Source of the DNA: Solen grandis
Lineage: Eukaryota > Mollusca > Bivalvia > Adapedonta > Solenidae
Assembly: GCA_021229015.1 (NCBI GenBank)
Contig: CM037777.1
Coordinates: 69,540,840 to 69,604,839, forward strand
Reading direction: 5' to 3'
Length of the DNA stretch: 64,000 bases
Shown here piece by piece: positions 36,201-47,699 of the stretch (its first letter is position 1; each line of letters opens with the position of its first letter). The notes beneath the pieces are model-generated. The model had not been told where the DNA came from. It searched no databases and worked only from the letters and a program-made list of their open reading frames with translations. The position numbers and the translations under genes are program-made.

Positions 36201-36240
36201 ATCGAAGACATTTTTTGCAGCACATACATACAACCATCGA
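33216..36240. other. no gene recognised
   Basis: AT-rich with a T20 run (33718-33737) and a T26 run (34316-34341). A GC-richer block at about 34600-35130 has overlapping ORFs on both strands that I do not recognise, and GACCGTCTCAG-like and CCATGGCC motifs; it may be an old transposon. TGACGTCACGTCACG lies near 35510-35525. Confidence 0.45.
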
Positions 36241-36242
36241 AA

Positions 36243-36650
36243 AAGAATATCTTAAATACCCATAATGTGGAGAAGGAAATAAGTATTAATAAAACAATGA
36301 AATTATTGGAAGAAATAGATCCCTCCAAATCAACCAGGCCAGATGGTCTTCATCCCCTAGCTCTAAAAGAATTATGTAAAGTAATTGCAGCTTCTTTGAC
36401 TAAAATATTCAATGATTCATTAAAAGAGGGAAAGGTCTCAAATGACAGGAAAATAGAGAATATACTTTTGCTACTTAAGAAAGGGGAAAATTGGTTCCAA
36501 GTCATTACTGTTCAGTCAGTTTAACTGGCGTGGTGAGCAAAATAATGGAAAAGTCAGTGAGGGATAGGTTGATCAACCACATGGCTAAAAATGGATTGTG
36601 CAGCAAAAAAACAGTATGGATTTCTTATTGGCAGTTCAACAACCAGGGCC
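36243..36650 (+). mobile_element. non-LTR retrotransposon RT fragment, broken
   Basis: 36267-36480 encodes EEIDPSKSTRPDGLHPLALK ... LTKIFNDSLKEGKV, the finger region of a CR1/Jockey-like reverse transcriptase with the PDG motif. A frameshift near 36485 moves the reading to 36497-36610 (SVSLTGVVSKIMEKSVRDRL). A second shift at an A7 run (about 36604-36611) leads to QYGF followed by GSSTT. The catalytic YADD region is absent. The fragment is dead; the clade is inferred from motif style only. Confidence 0.8.
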
Positions 36651-37623
36651 TTTTTTCCAGTTTTGGGGAAGGCACCTTAGCCCTTTTTGTGGGGAAAAAA
36701 ACGCAATTTTCACAATTTTTGGGATTTTTTTTTCATGTAGATATATATATTGTTAGCAGTTAGAAATGAAATTATAATGCAGATGTTACAGAACATTGCT
36801 CTAGATAGTCTTCATGTGTAACTTAATTTTCCATGCTCCCTTAATATGAAGTTAACAGCACCGACTTTGATTGAGGGGTTGACATATTGACTGAATCATT
36901 TTTAATTTCTCTTAAAACACTTAAATGAGACTGGGAAAGATGGCTTGATAAAAAAATATCATAACGTTATTGATAATTTAGTTTGTACCACTCGCTTTCG
37001 TTTGCCAAAAAAGTTTGACTAGATCATAAATCAGAGCTGTAACAACTTAACTAACGATTGTCTTTTGATTCTACCAGCAATTAAATAATAATGATATCTG
37101 AGGGTATCCTTTATTCACCCATACAATCAGTGTAATTTTCTGAAAACCTGCTCAACCCTTCAACATAGAAGTGTCAACTATCAAAAATGCCCTTACTGTG
37201 AAATACACAGGTGAAGGTTGTGTCGTAGACTGCTTATCGATCTTTCTCGGTCCAGCATATATCCACGAAAGCAATATGGATAAGGTTGTTCAAATTATGA
37301 CCCTGGGGTCAAAATTGGCCCCACCTAAGGGGTCACTTGATTTTACATAGACTTATCAAGGAAAAACTAGAAAAATCTTCTTGTCAGATACCACAAGGCC
37401 TGGAGTTTAGATATTTGGTGTGTAACATAGCCAAGTGTATCCCTACGAATTTTGTTCAAACCATGACCCTGGGGTCAAAATTGGCCAGGGGTCATTTGAT
37501 TTTACATTGGCTTATAGATGAAAATCTAGAAAAATCTTCTTGTCAGAAACCACAGGCCTGAAGTTTAGATATTTGGTATGTAACATGGCCTAATAGACAT
37601 CTACCAAGTTTGTTCAAATCATG

Positions 37624-37868
37624 GGGGCCTCTGTGGCTGAGAGGGTAAGGCCACTGACTGAAACACTCACTCAGCCCCTCACTGCGTGGATTTGAATCCC
37701 AGCAGGGTCATTTGAATTTTCATATGAGGAAGCCTTCCAGCTGGCTTGTGGTAGGTCGGTGGTTCTACCTGGATGCCTCGTGCATTCGGGGTCTTCCTCA
37801 ACCTGTAATTAGCTGGACGTCACTGTATGACTGAAATACTGTCGAAGCGACGGTAAACTCAAATAGTC
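37624..37868 (+). mobile_element. SINE family A (variant head), full-length
   Basis: Head GGCCTCTGTGGCTGAGAGGG with B box GATTTGAATCCC, body CTTCCAGCTGGCTTGTGGTA, tail GCTGGACGTCACTGTATGAC and GTCGAAGCGACGGTAAACTC. The flanks AAGTTTGTTCAAAT (left) and AAGTCTGTTCAAAT (right) look like a diverged duplication of the host unit. Confidence 0.85.
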
Positions 37869-38167
37869 AAGTCTGTTCAAATGACCCTGGTGTCAAAATT
37901 CCCCTGCACCAGGGATCACTTAATTATGCATGGACTTATATGAGAAAAACTAGAAAAATCTTTTTGTCAGAAACCACAAGGCCTGGAGTTTAGATATTTG
38001 GTGTGTAACATGGCCTTATAGACATCTACCAGATTTGTTCAAATTTGGCCCCAGGGATCACTTGATTTTACATAGACTTAAATAGGAAATTTGAAAAATC
38101 CTCTTGTCAGAAACCACAAGGCCTGGATATTTTCTGTGTAACATGGCCATAACGACAACTATCAAGC

Positions 38168-39514
38168 AGGGTTCCCATGGTCAGGGAAATTTTTTTTTTA
38201 AAGGTCAGGGAAAAGTTGGGGAAATTTGAAATTGGTCAGGGAAATTTGGAAATTCAGAAAAAGTCAGGGAAATTTACAATCAAGGAATGTCGACCAAGCA
38301 GCAGGAGGATTATAATAAGGAAAGGCTAAGGCAGTTTTCTTCATTTTTTTTTTTCAGTCAGTTTAAATTGTCAGATTGGCATAATATTAAATAAGTTCCC
38401 AATAGCATCCAACTGGCACACCATCATTTCATGTTTGAAAATGAAAAATATCTAGAAGTAACTTAGTTTTGGAAGAGGAAGAAGCTGAAAGGGGGTTTAA
38501 ATGTCCTATGTTCATAGATGATCCGTATTTGCCCCTGGATTTGCGCTTAATTTGGTCAGTGAATATTTAGTTTGGTCAGGGAAAAGTCAGGGAATTTTGA
38601 TTTTTAGCTCACCTGAGCATAGCTCAGGGTGAGCTTTTGGGATACTTGATTGTCCGTCGGCCGTCGTCCGTCAACAATTTGATGTTTACACACTAGAGGC
38701 CACAATTTTGATCCAATCTTCCTCAAACTTGGTCAGAATGTTTGTCTTGATGATATCTTGAACCCTTTCGAAAATGGGTCAGGTTGGATCAAAAAGTAGG
38801 TCAGTAGGTCAAATCTTAGAAAAATCTTGTCGTCCGTCAACAATTTTGATGTTTACACACTAGAAGCCACAATTTTGATCCAATCTTCCTCAAACTTGGT
38901 CAGAATGTTTGTCTTGATGATATCTTGAACCCTTTTGAAAATGGGTCAGGTTGGATCAAAAAGTAGGTCAGTAGGTCAAATCTTAGAAAAATCTTGTTTA
39001 CACACTAGAGGCCACAATTTTGATCCAATCTTCTTCAAACTTGGTCAGAATGTTTGTCTTGATGATATCTTGAACCCTTTTGAAAATGGGTCAGGTTGGA
39101 TCAAAAAGTAGGTCAGTAGGTCAAATCTTAGAAAAATCTTGTTTAAACACTAGAGGCCACAATTTTGATCCAATCTTCCTCAACTTGGTCAGAATGTTTG
39201 TCTTGATGATATCTTGAACCCTTTTGAAAATGGGTCAGGTTGGATCAAAAAGTAGGTCAGTAGGTCAAATCTTAGAAAAATCTTGTTTATACTCTGAGGG
39301 CAACATTTTTGGTCCAATCATCCTCAAACTTTGGCAGAATGTTTGTCATGATGATATCTTTTGTGGATGGGGTCAGAAAATTCCTGAACATTGTTTCACC
39401 TCATCATCTTTATTCTAAAGCAATCTGTTTTGTACAGGCAATGAATGATACTTTTCTCAGGTGAGCGATCTAGGGCCATCTTGGCCCTCTTGTTCAATTT
39501 TGTGGGAACCCTGT
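38168..39514. mobile_element. hAT-like non-autonomous element, split by an inner element
   Basis: Ends are inverted: CAGGGTTCCCA at the left and TGGGAACCCTG at the right. CAGGG-type ends are typical of the hAT superfamily. The body repeats GGTCAGGGAAA motifs and has no transposase. The flanks share only TCAAG on both sides, so an 8-bp hAT duplication is not proven. The original length without the inner insertion would be about 460 bp. Confidence 0.65.
38607..39494 (+). mobile_element. AGCTCACC-family HINE-like element (inner copy)
   Basis: 5' palindrome AGCTCACCTGAGCATAGCTC continuing AGGGTGAGC, then GTCCGTCGGCCGTCGTCCGT. Four to five tandem units of about 130-150 bp follow (ATTTTGATCCAATCTTCCTC ... 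GGTCAGAATGTTTGTCTTGA ... AGGTCAGTAGGTCAAATCTT). The end is CTCAGGTGAGCGATCT, hairpin GGGCCATCTTGGCCC, TCTTG, then T. No coding sequence, so non-autonomous. Confidence 0.8.
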
Positions 39515-39735
39515 CAAGGTTGTTCAAATCGTGGCCCTGGGATCAAAATTGGCCTCGCTCTAGGGATCACTTGATTTAATGTAATCTTGTATAGAAAAAG
39601 AACTAGAAAAAAATTCTTGTCAGAAACTAAAAGGCCTGGAGTTTTGATATTTGGTATGTAACATGGCCTAATGAACATCTACCGGTATTTCTCAGGTGAG
39701 CGACTCAGGGACATCTTGGCCCTTTTGTATTTTTC

Positions 39736-40376
39736 ATGTCAACATTTAATGAATATGATAAAAAAAAATATTCGGCCCTTGATAGAATCCACAAACAACG
39801 TTGCCCACATAACAAAACCTTCAGGCGACTATATTGCCTCGCTTTTATGGAATGACTACATTTGCACGGAAACCTCAGTAGTAAGTAAGACAGATAGTCA
39901 TATCCTGGTGAAAATAATGGACTCGTTTCAACCCTAATGATAACAATAGACCTTATTCACAGACATTGCCATGTGAACTATTGTTATACTTTTGCTTGTT
40001 GTAAAACTGTGACCCTTTGTTAATCATGCAAATTAAAAAAGTCATGGATTTATACATTACAAAATGTAGAATTATAAGATTTGTAAAATTTTATTTTCAG
40101 TAATTCACAGATCTTTTTATGCTATAATGGAGCATGTAGTAATGGGCTTGCATTATGATTAACCCTTTACAGTATCTCATGAATATTCAAGTACAAATTT
40201 ATCACTTGATGTATAATTATATCAATTATCTTAACATAAAATGATATATGTAGGAACTATATGATATATATTGTATAAGCAAACAGAGGAGAACCTGATC
40301 AGACAGCTTCTGACAAATGAGTCAATGTGGAGTAAAGGATTAGATAGATAGTAACAAATATCATACTCATCAATTT
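39736..40376. other. no gene recognised
   Basis: AT-rich single-copy-looking sequence between two composite repeats. A short ORF at 39671-39937 starts inside the preceding repeat and is not credible. Confidence 0.5.
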
Positions 40377-40377
40377 T

Positions 40378-42520
40378 TAGCTCGACTATTCGTAGAATAT
40401 GAGAGCTGTTGTAGTCACCCTGGCGTCGGCGTTAGCGTTGGCGTTGCAGCTTTTGGTTAAAGTTTTGCATGCAAGTTACTATCAACCTTATATCTCAATA
40501 ACCATTTATGGTATTGACTTGAAAGTTTATAAATATGTTCAGGGGCATCAGACAACCAAGGTAGATAACTCTTGACTGAATTTAATATGAATTATGGCCC
40601 CTTTTTAACTTAGAAATTTTGGTTAAAGTTTTGCATGCAATAGAAAATTTGGTTAAAGTTTTGCGTGCAAGCTACTATCTAGTTTGTATCTCAATAACCA
40701 TTCATGGTATTGACTTGAAAGTTTATGAATATGTTTAGGGGCATCATACAACCAAGGTAGATAACTCTTGATGGAATATATTACAAATTATGGCCCCTTT
40801 TTAACTTAGAAATTTTGGTTAAAGTTTTGCATGCAAGATACTCTCATGCTTATATCTCAGTATCCAGGTATGGGATTGATTTGAGACATCTTTAATACAT
40901 TTAGGGGTATCTTACTTTCATGGTAGATAACTCTTGATGGAATATGTTACAAATTATTGCCCTTTTTAACTTAGAAATTTTGGTTAAAGTTTTGCATGCA
41001 AGTTACTTTCATGCTTATATCTCAGTATCCAGGCTTGGGATTGATTTGAAATATCTTTAATATGTTTAGGAGTATCATACTATAAAGGAAGATAACACTT
41101 GTTGGAATAAATTAAAAATTATGACCCCCTTTTAACTTAGAATTATGGTTAAATTTTTGCATTCAAGCTACTATCCAGCTTATATCTCAGAAATTGCTTG
41201 TGGAATTGACTAGAAAGTTAAGGTGTGTCTTCAAGGGCATCAGAAAACAGGAGGATAACTTTTGGCCCTTTTCTAACTTGGATTTTTGGTTTAAGTTTTG
41301 CATGCACAGTGTAATTGTGCTTATGTCTCAGTAACTAGGCATGGGATTGATTTTAGACATCATAAATATATTAAGGGGTATCAGACTATCAGGGTGTATC
41401 ATTTTTAGCTCACCTGAGCACAAAGTGCTCAAAGGTGAGCTTTTGTGATCGCCCTTCGTCTGGCGTCCGTCGTTAGTCGTGCGTCGTCCGTCGTCAACAA
41501 TTTGCTTTAAACGACATCTCCTCTGAAACCGCTGGACAGAATTTAATGAAACTTGGCAGGAATGTTCCTTGGGTGAGGCTCTACAAAAGTTGCTAAAATA
41601 AAGTTGATCCATGAAGAACTCTGGTTGCCAAAGCTACAAAAAGAAAAATAATTTGAAAACTTTAAAAATCATCTCCTTCAAAACTACTGGCCAGATTTCA
41701 AAATTATTTGGTACAGATGTTCCTTGGGTCAACCTCTACCAAAATTGCTAAAATTATTCCGATCCGTAAAAAAAACATGGCCGCCAGGGGCGGGGCTTAT
41801 TTGCCTTATATGTATATAGAGAAACCGTTAAACAACATCTCTTCTGAAACCACTGGACAGAATTTGATTAAACTTGGCAGGGATGATCCTTGGGTCAACC
41901 TTCACAAAAGTTGCTAAAATAAACTTGATCCATGTAGAACTCTGGTTGCCATGGCAACAAAAAGAAAAAAAAATATGAAAACTTTAAAAATCATCTTCTT
42001 CAAAATTACTGACCAGATTTTAAAATAAATTGGTACAGATGTTCCTTGGGTCAACCTCTACCAAAGTTGCTAAAATTTTTCCGATCCGTAAAAAACATGG
42101 CCGCCAGGGGCGGGGCTTATTTGCCTTATATGTATATAGGGAAAACTTTAAACAACATTTCCTCTGAAACCACTGGACAGAATTTGATTAAACTTGGCAG
42201 GAATGATCCTTGGGTCAACCTTCACAAAAGTTCCTAAAATAAACTTGATCTATATAGAACTCTGGTTGCTATGGCAACAAAAAGAAGAAAAAAAATGAAA
42301 ACTTTAAAAATCATCTTCTTCAAAACTACTGGCCAGATTTTAAAATAAATTGGTACAGATGTTCCTTGGGTCAAACTATTTATCTCAGGTGAGCGATTTA
42401 GGGCCATCATGGGCCTCTTGTTTACTATTACTATGAAGGGGAAGAATTTAAATAGATTTCATTTGATTTACCAACAAGCATTTTGAATAGTCGAGCGTGC
42501 TGTCCTCTGACAGCTCTTGT
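40378..42520 (+). mobile_element. AGCTCGAC-family HINE-like element, split by an AGCTCACC element
   Basis: Begins AGCTCGACTATTCG, followed by GTCACCCTGGCGTCGGCGTT. At least six internal units of about 165-180 bp start with TTTTGGTTAAAGTTTTGCAT and carry TATCTCA(A/G)TA and GGTAGATAACTCTTGA. It ends GAATAGTCGAGC (inverted relative to the start), then hairpin GCTGTCCTCTGACAGC, TCTTG and T-rich flank. 41405-42420 is a separate inserted element, leaving only a short native 3' part. Confidence 0.78.
41405..42420 (+). mobile_element. AGCTCACC-family HINE-like element
   Basis: Starts AGCTCACCTGAGCACAAAGT then GCTCAAAGGTGAGC (near-perfect palindrome). Internal units of about 190 bp alternate AACTCTGGTTGCCA(A/T)GGCAA and ATGGCCGCCAGGGGCGGGGC, about 2.5 cycles. 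It ends CTCAGGTGAGCGATTTAGGG with CCATCATGG, CCTCTTG and T. ORFs of 60-70 codons inside are repeat by-products. Confidence 0.82.
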
Positions 42521-44370
42521 TTCTGTTATTATCACTGAACTTTAATCTTCCACTGCTACAAGTTTTTAATGGTTATGATTGTCTTAATACTTTCAAGATC
42601 TACACATACAGCCAGACAAAGGACTAGGAAGTAATGTGTAAGTGGCCATTAGTTGATTTTGTAAAATGTGCTATTGTAGGTGCTGACTGGTCATGATCAT
42701 CACCAGCAAGAGATGCCCGTGTCATACAGCTGCTCCTTGTGTATACACAGTGGTCACCTGACCAGTGTCATGTGACCTGTGATTGATACCCAGCAGTCTT
42801 TGACAGATTGTCTCTTGATAGTGATCAGCTATCAGATACATTAAGTGGTGTTAATTTGTCGGTCAAAAATGTCAGTATTTCACTGCAGGCTATAGACATG
42901 ATAAAGGATGTCTGTGTTGTAAAGCACATTACTGAAGCTTGATGCTTTATTAGCAAGGTTAAAACAGATTTGCATTGTTTCAAGACAACATTATTAGAAA
43001 TGCCCGGGCTGTAATGCTGTGTAATATTGAGACAGATATTGTATTTTAAAGTTGTAATCTTTCTGAGGTTTTGAAAACTGGATTATCCAATTGAAGAACA
43101 GGAAACATGAGTAAAGCATTTCACAGGGTTACGGTAAATATTTATTTGAGAAATACTCCACTTTTTAGATTAAAAACATGTTTCCTGAACTTGTGTTTAA
43201 ACTTATGTTAATAAGTTAATGAACTTAAGATATAGATGCTCATAAATCATTGTTATTTATTGAAACATAAGGATATATACAGTGTAGATCCATTATGACC
43301 TGAATAGCATGACTTTGTCTTGAGGTCATGTTTTTTCCCCCAAATAACAACTTTAGTATTTTCCCAATGAAAGAGTGCTTATTTTTTCCTCAGTAGAAGT
43401 AAATCATAGAATTTTAATGAAATTTGTGTTATTCTTATGATTTTAATGTTGGTCAGATTTTTCTTTGACATATGCAAACTATAATGAGATTATTCTTTTG
43501 TTAATTTGAAACATTTTCATTATCTAACAATTTCACAATTATTGAATTATTTATAACACTTATTTTCCAAATATGAAAGTCACAGGTTGTAAAGGAAAAG
43601 AAATGCCAGATTTCCTGAGATGGCTGGCATACAAATATATTCAGCATAAACATTGATTATGTTACATAACCTTCTATAGAGACCATGAAAGACTTGCGAA
43701 CGCATAACCAGATCAGCTCGAGTACTCGCAGCTGATAGTTTATCTGTCGCTGCTCTCAGTGTCTGGAATGAGATTTATCATTTGTAAGTTAACTGTGTTC
43801 TAGATCAGGCTTAGTGATACTAGAGTGTCAAATGTTATATGAGAAAGGTTATGGTTACCGACTCATAAGTAATACATGTTAAATCTATGCCTTACATGTA
43901 CAGTTTATAATGTGGTCCATTTTATTGAGTATGTGAAGCTGAATAGGTGCCACCACTAATGATAATGATTACAGAATGTAATGCATCAGACTCAGACATT
44001 TTGGCTCTTGTGCGAGATGTGGTCATTGTTAATATGTTAAAGTGGTGAGGTGGCAAATCAATACCAATAGGTGTGAGTACATCAAAGTCGACAGGAAAGT
44101 GACCCATTAAACCTTTACAAAACTAGATCAGCTTAGTTGAATAGATGCATGTAGATTGTGATGTTAAAGGACAGGATTTGATTTAAAGGCTAAGGATGGG
44201 TCAGGGTTCATCAAGATAAATATACATGTGTATATCAACAGTCTTAAAATATACATATCCTTGACAGTTAATGTCTCAGTTGAAAGTTAGTTGGTCTGCT
44301 TACGATTTGAATATGAATTTTACATATATGATCTTTAATAAAATAATGTGAATGAGAAATGCCCATACTT
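42521..44370. other. no gene recognised
   Basis: Possibly intronic to the Rab gene. 42660-42800 is less AT-rich than the surroundings and has paired motifs (GGTCACCTGACCAGTG, TCATGTGACC). I see no exon with two good splice sites. Confidence 0.45.
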
Positions 44371-44523
44371 GTTCACCCGGTGTCAGGATAATGTGACTGG
44401 GTATGGTATCATGCCACATGCCTATGGCATGATGTTGTAGTGTGGCACTATATCTGTCTTGAGTAGACAGTCTCCAAATGACTAAAATACTGTTCGTGAG
44501 ATGTTAAACCCAATAAAGAAACA
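44371..44523 (+). mobile_element. SINE family B, 5'-truncated
   Basis: Body and tail only: CCCGGTGTCAGGATAATGTG, TGGTATCATGCCACATGCCT, AGTAGACAGTCTCCAAATGA, then GAGATGTTAAACCCAATAAA. Confidence 0.8.
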
Positions 44524-45242
44524 CACAAGAATAGTGTAAAACCTGATCTGGTTGTAAAGAACAATTCATTAATTATTCTTGTTCAGTAAATGGTTCAAGA
44601 GTACACTATAGTGTATACATTGTACTAGCATGATAATCCATCCACATGTATAATCTCTCTTGTATAACTGGAGGTGTGTCACAAGTTGTTAATTAGTTGA
44701 TATACATATGGATAATCATATCATTAGACCCACAGTATACCAGAGTAGGACTATGTATAGTTGTTTAGTACATGGAGGGCATAGTACGTTGTGGAGGCAG
44801 GAGATGTTTTGATAACAGAGATAGCACCCTGTATCATTGGACAACAGTCACAGCACACCTAAATTTTTATCCATTGGCCTATATTGGTCTGTTGGTAGGA
44901 GGTGTTACTGTACACATTGATTTCAGTTTAACTTTGTATGCATCTATTTTAAACTTTGTTAACTCATCTGTTTTAAAGAAAAAGTCAAGCTATTATGATT
45001 GCTGGGTTGTCGTGGTGTTGGTTGTCATCATCGTCATGCAAAAACTTAAATGTAGTCCATTACTCAAATACCTTTAAAGATACCAACACCAAACAATCAT
45101 GACAAGGTGCAGGACTTTGTAAGACAAGGGCCATTATTCTGAAAAATATTTTTGGAGTTACGCTCCTTTTAAACTTACAATTTTGGTCAAAATTGCTTAT
45201 TAAGTAGAATGTCATAAAGGCATACGCCCCCCTATACAGTTT

Positions 45243-46101
45243 TTAGCTCACCTGAGCACAAAGTGCTCATGGTGAGCTATTAGGATCACCCTCTGTCTGG
45301 CTTTGTCAACAATTTGCTTTAAACGACATCTCTGAAAATGCTGGACAGAATTTGATTAAACTTAGCAGGGATGGTCCTTGGGTGAACCTTCGCAAAAGTT
45401 GTTAAAATAAGCTTGATCCATGTAAACTCTGGTTGCCATTGCAACGAAAAGAATTTTTTTTTATAAAAACTTCAAAAATCATCTTCTTCAAAATTACTAG
45501 CCAGATTTCAAAATGTTTTAGTATAGATGTTCCTTGTGTAAACCTCTACCAAGATTGCTCTTATTATTCTGATCTGGGAAAAATCATGGCCGCCAGGGGT
45601 GGGGCTATTTTGCTTAATATGTATATAGAGAAACCTTTAAACAACATCTCTTCTGAAACCACTGGACAGAATTTGATTAAACTTGGCAGGGATGATCCTT
45701 GGGTCAACCTTCACAAAAATTGCTAGAATAAACTTGACCCATGTAGATCTCTGGTTGCCATGGGAATGGAAAGAAAAAAATTATGAAAGCATTAAAAATC
45801 ATCTTCTTTAAAACTACTGGCCAGATTTCAAAATGTTTTAGTACAGATGTTCCTTGGGTAACCCTCAACCAAGATTTCAAAAACTGTTCCTGTCCGTAAA
45901 AAAAACATAGTAGCCAGGGGCGATGGCTTATTTGTCTTAAATGAATTTGGTGAAAACTTAAAAGGACTCCTGCTCCAAAACAACTGGCCATATTTTGAAA
46001 TATTTTGGCACAGATGTTCTATGGGTAACCTTCTACTAAGATTGCTCCTTTAGAGCAGTGGTACTCAGGTGAGCGATATAGGGCCATCATGGCCCTCTTG
46101 T
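45243..46101 (+). mobile_element. AGCTCACC-family HINE-like element
   Basis: 5' palindrome AGCTCACCTGAGCACAAAGT / GCTCATGGTGAGCT, about two internal cycles (ATGGCCGCCAGGGGTGGGGC), end CTCAGGTGAGCGATATAGGG, CCATCATGGCCC, TCTTG. It lies about 250 bp upstream of the Rab coding exon, in what should be the preceding intron. Confidence 0.82.
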
Positions 46102-46345
46102 TTACTATTATAGACAAAGAAGGAAAATTAGCCATGACTTTAACCTACACTTTCCAAGTTTATTTGTCAGGAAACAGAGACTTCACCAACATACACGAGG
46201 AAGAGAAGAAAATTATCTTTTTAATTCTCTAATGATAATCTGTGAACAAGCTGCTTTAAGTTCTAAGGACTTATTTTAGGATGTTGGTAAAATAAAAATA
46301 AAAAATGATTCAAATATTTAATTATGTAAATTTTTCTAACTTCAG

Positions 46346-46969
46346 TTTGTGAAGGACATGGCAGGGAAGTCGAAGCTGTTGAAGGTGGTCCTGCTAGGGG
46401 ATGGAGGGGTCGGGAAGAGCTCCCTCATGAACAGGTTCGTCAGTAACAAATTTGATGCCCAGTCTTTCCACACCATAGGTGTGGAGTTTCTGAACAAGGA
46501 TGTCACAGTTGACCAGGAGATGTACACAATGCAGATATGGGACACAGCCGGGCAGGAGAGGTTCAAATCCCTCCGGACGCCGTTCTACCGTGGCGCCGAC
46601 TGCTGCCTCTTGACTTTCGCAGTTGACGATCTCCAGAGTTTTAAAAATCTGTCGATGTGGAAGAAAGAGTTTTTGTATTACGCAGACATTCAGGATGGCA
46701 ACAATTTCCCGTTTGTGATTCTTGGTAACAAGGTGGATGTGGAAAATCGTGCTGTCAGTGAGGAGACAGTTCGGGACTGGTGCAGACAGAATGGGCAGTG
46801 CCCGTATTACGAAACCAGTGCAAAGGATTCCACAAATGTTGACACTGCTTTCAAAGCAGCAGTTGAGAGACTCAAGGAGCTAGAGGCACGGCTAGATGAT
46901 AAACCTCAGCATGGAAACACTGTAGACTTAAATAGGAAAAACAAACAAAATGGAGGCTGCTGCAACTGA
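46346..46969 (+). CDS. RAB9: Rab9-type small GTPase (complete coding exon)
   Basis: The coding sequence runs from ATG 46358 to TGA 46967-46969: 203 residues, against about 201 in human RAB9A. A splice acceptor (TTTTTCTAACTTCAG) ends at 46345, so the exon opens with 12 untranslated bases; the ATG context GGACATGG is good. G-domain motifs are intact: P-loop GDGGVGKS (14-21), switch I HTIGVEF (38-44), DTAGQE (62-67), NKVD (124-127) and ETSAK (152-156). The C-terminus ends GGCCN, a CCX-type double-geranylgeranylation signal rather than the bare CC of the mammalian protein. MAGKS at the N-terminus, GVEFLNKD, SLRTPFYRG, DCCLLTF and WKKEF-YYAD are Rab9 signatures. Rab9 acts on late endosomes, in mannose-6-phosphate receptor return to the trans-Golgi. 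A single coding exon behind non-coding 5' exons is also the layout of vertebrate RAB9A. No stop, frameshift or poly-A scar suggests a retrocopy. Confidence 0.96.
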   Translation, partial: FVKDMAGKSKLLKVVLLGDGGVGKSSLMNRFVSNKFDAQSFHTIGVEFLNKDVTVDQEMYTMQIWDTAGQERFKSLRTPFYRGADCCLLTFAVDDLQSFKNLSMWKKEFLYYADIQDGNNFPFVILGNKVDVENRAVSEETVRDWCRQNGQCPYYETSAKDSTNVDTAFKAAVERLKELEARLDDKPQHGNTVDLNRKNKQNGGCCN

Positions 46970-47692
46970 CATCTGCAGTGCTTAAGTTATAAAATAATGA
47001 ATAACACACTTGTTGATTTATCAGTCTTTCTTATTCTTATTATGTTAAGAAAGATGTGGTTTAGGAGAGCTTATTTTTTGCACATACAAACTGTTCTTTC
47101 ATTTTTATAGGCCTGTCGAATGTCGGGACTTATAATGGATTCATCTCAGTCCTATTGCGACTGGGCAGGCAGCGTCCATTGAGGTGATCCACTTTCCATC
47201 TTGAACAAATGTGAACCAATCTAATTACCAAACTTGGTCACAATGGGTATGCTCACAAGATTGATAACCAGCCAGACTGTCTCAGACACTCCAGAGTTAT
47301 GGCCCTTGAATTGATAAAATTGCAGGACAGTTGTATTTTGCCGTAACCAGTGCTCTTGTTCTCTGTAAATTTTATATATTTTATCTATGCTTTTCAATGT
47401 GAAAGTAGCAGCTCTGTGATGTTCCCTATGAAACTTCTCCTAATTTTGTATGTGTGCCTCTTGTAATGTTTCTCAGCATGTTTCATATGTTTGCATCTGT
47501 AATATTATTCAGTGTTTTCAAAGGAAAATCAACACACCTAGTACAAATACAGTAACTTGAAATTTAGTATGTAATCAAAAACTTCAGTAGAGTGATGATA
47601 GAAAAATATTTTCACTTATGGAAAAGCCCATCTTCAATTTTTTCTTTTCAGTGCTTAATGTGTGTAATGAAGATGAATCCTACAATTAAATC

Positions 47693-47698
47693 AATAAA
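47693..47698 (+). terminator. candidate polyadenylation signal for the Rab9 gene
   Basis: AATAAA about 720 bp after the stop codon, followed by ATCTTGTTTATTG and T-rich sequence, a plausible cleavage context. Another AATAAA lies near 48471 and a third near 48984, so a longer 3' UTR is possible. Confidence 0.45.
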
Positions 47699-47699
47699 T

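Larger units (their letters stand above)
37260..39735 (+). mobile_element. composite nested element (outer HINE-like with SINE, hAT-like and inner HINE-like)
   Basis: The outer layer is about five tandem units of 150-180 bp (TTGTTCAAATCATGACCCTG ... GGTCACTTGATTTTACATAG ... AAATCTTCTTGTCAGA) ending at 39694-39731 with CTCAGGTGAGCGACTCAGG, a weak hairpin and TTTTG. It is split by a SINE (37624-37870) and by a hAT-like element (38168-39514), which is itself split by another AGCTCACC element (38607-39494). The 5' end of the outer layer is not obvious. Layers are listed separately. Confidence 0.7.

Noticed and set aside
38168..39514. A firm 8-bp hAT target duplication
   Set aside because: Flanks share only TCAAG; an 8-bp duplication cannot be shown, so the hAT label rests on the terminal inverted repeats alone.
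41708..42237. 60-70-codon ORFs ending DPWVNLHK, also at 45433 and 50234
   Set aside because: They recur in every AGCTCACC element because the internal unit is repeated, and they vary by indels; no sign of coding constraint.
46342..46566. Minus-strand ORF over the Rab gene
   Set aside because: Antisense shadow of the conserved Rab9 coding sequence.
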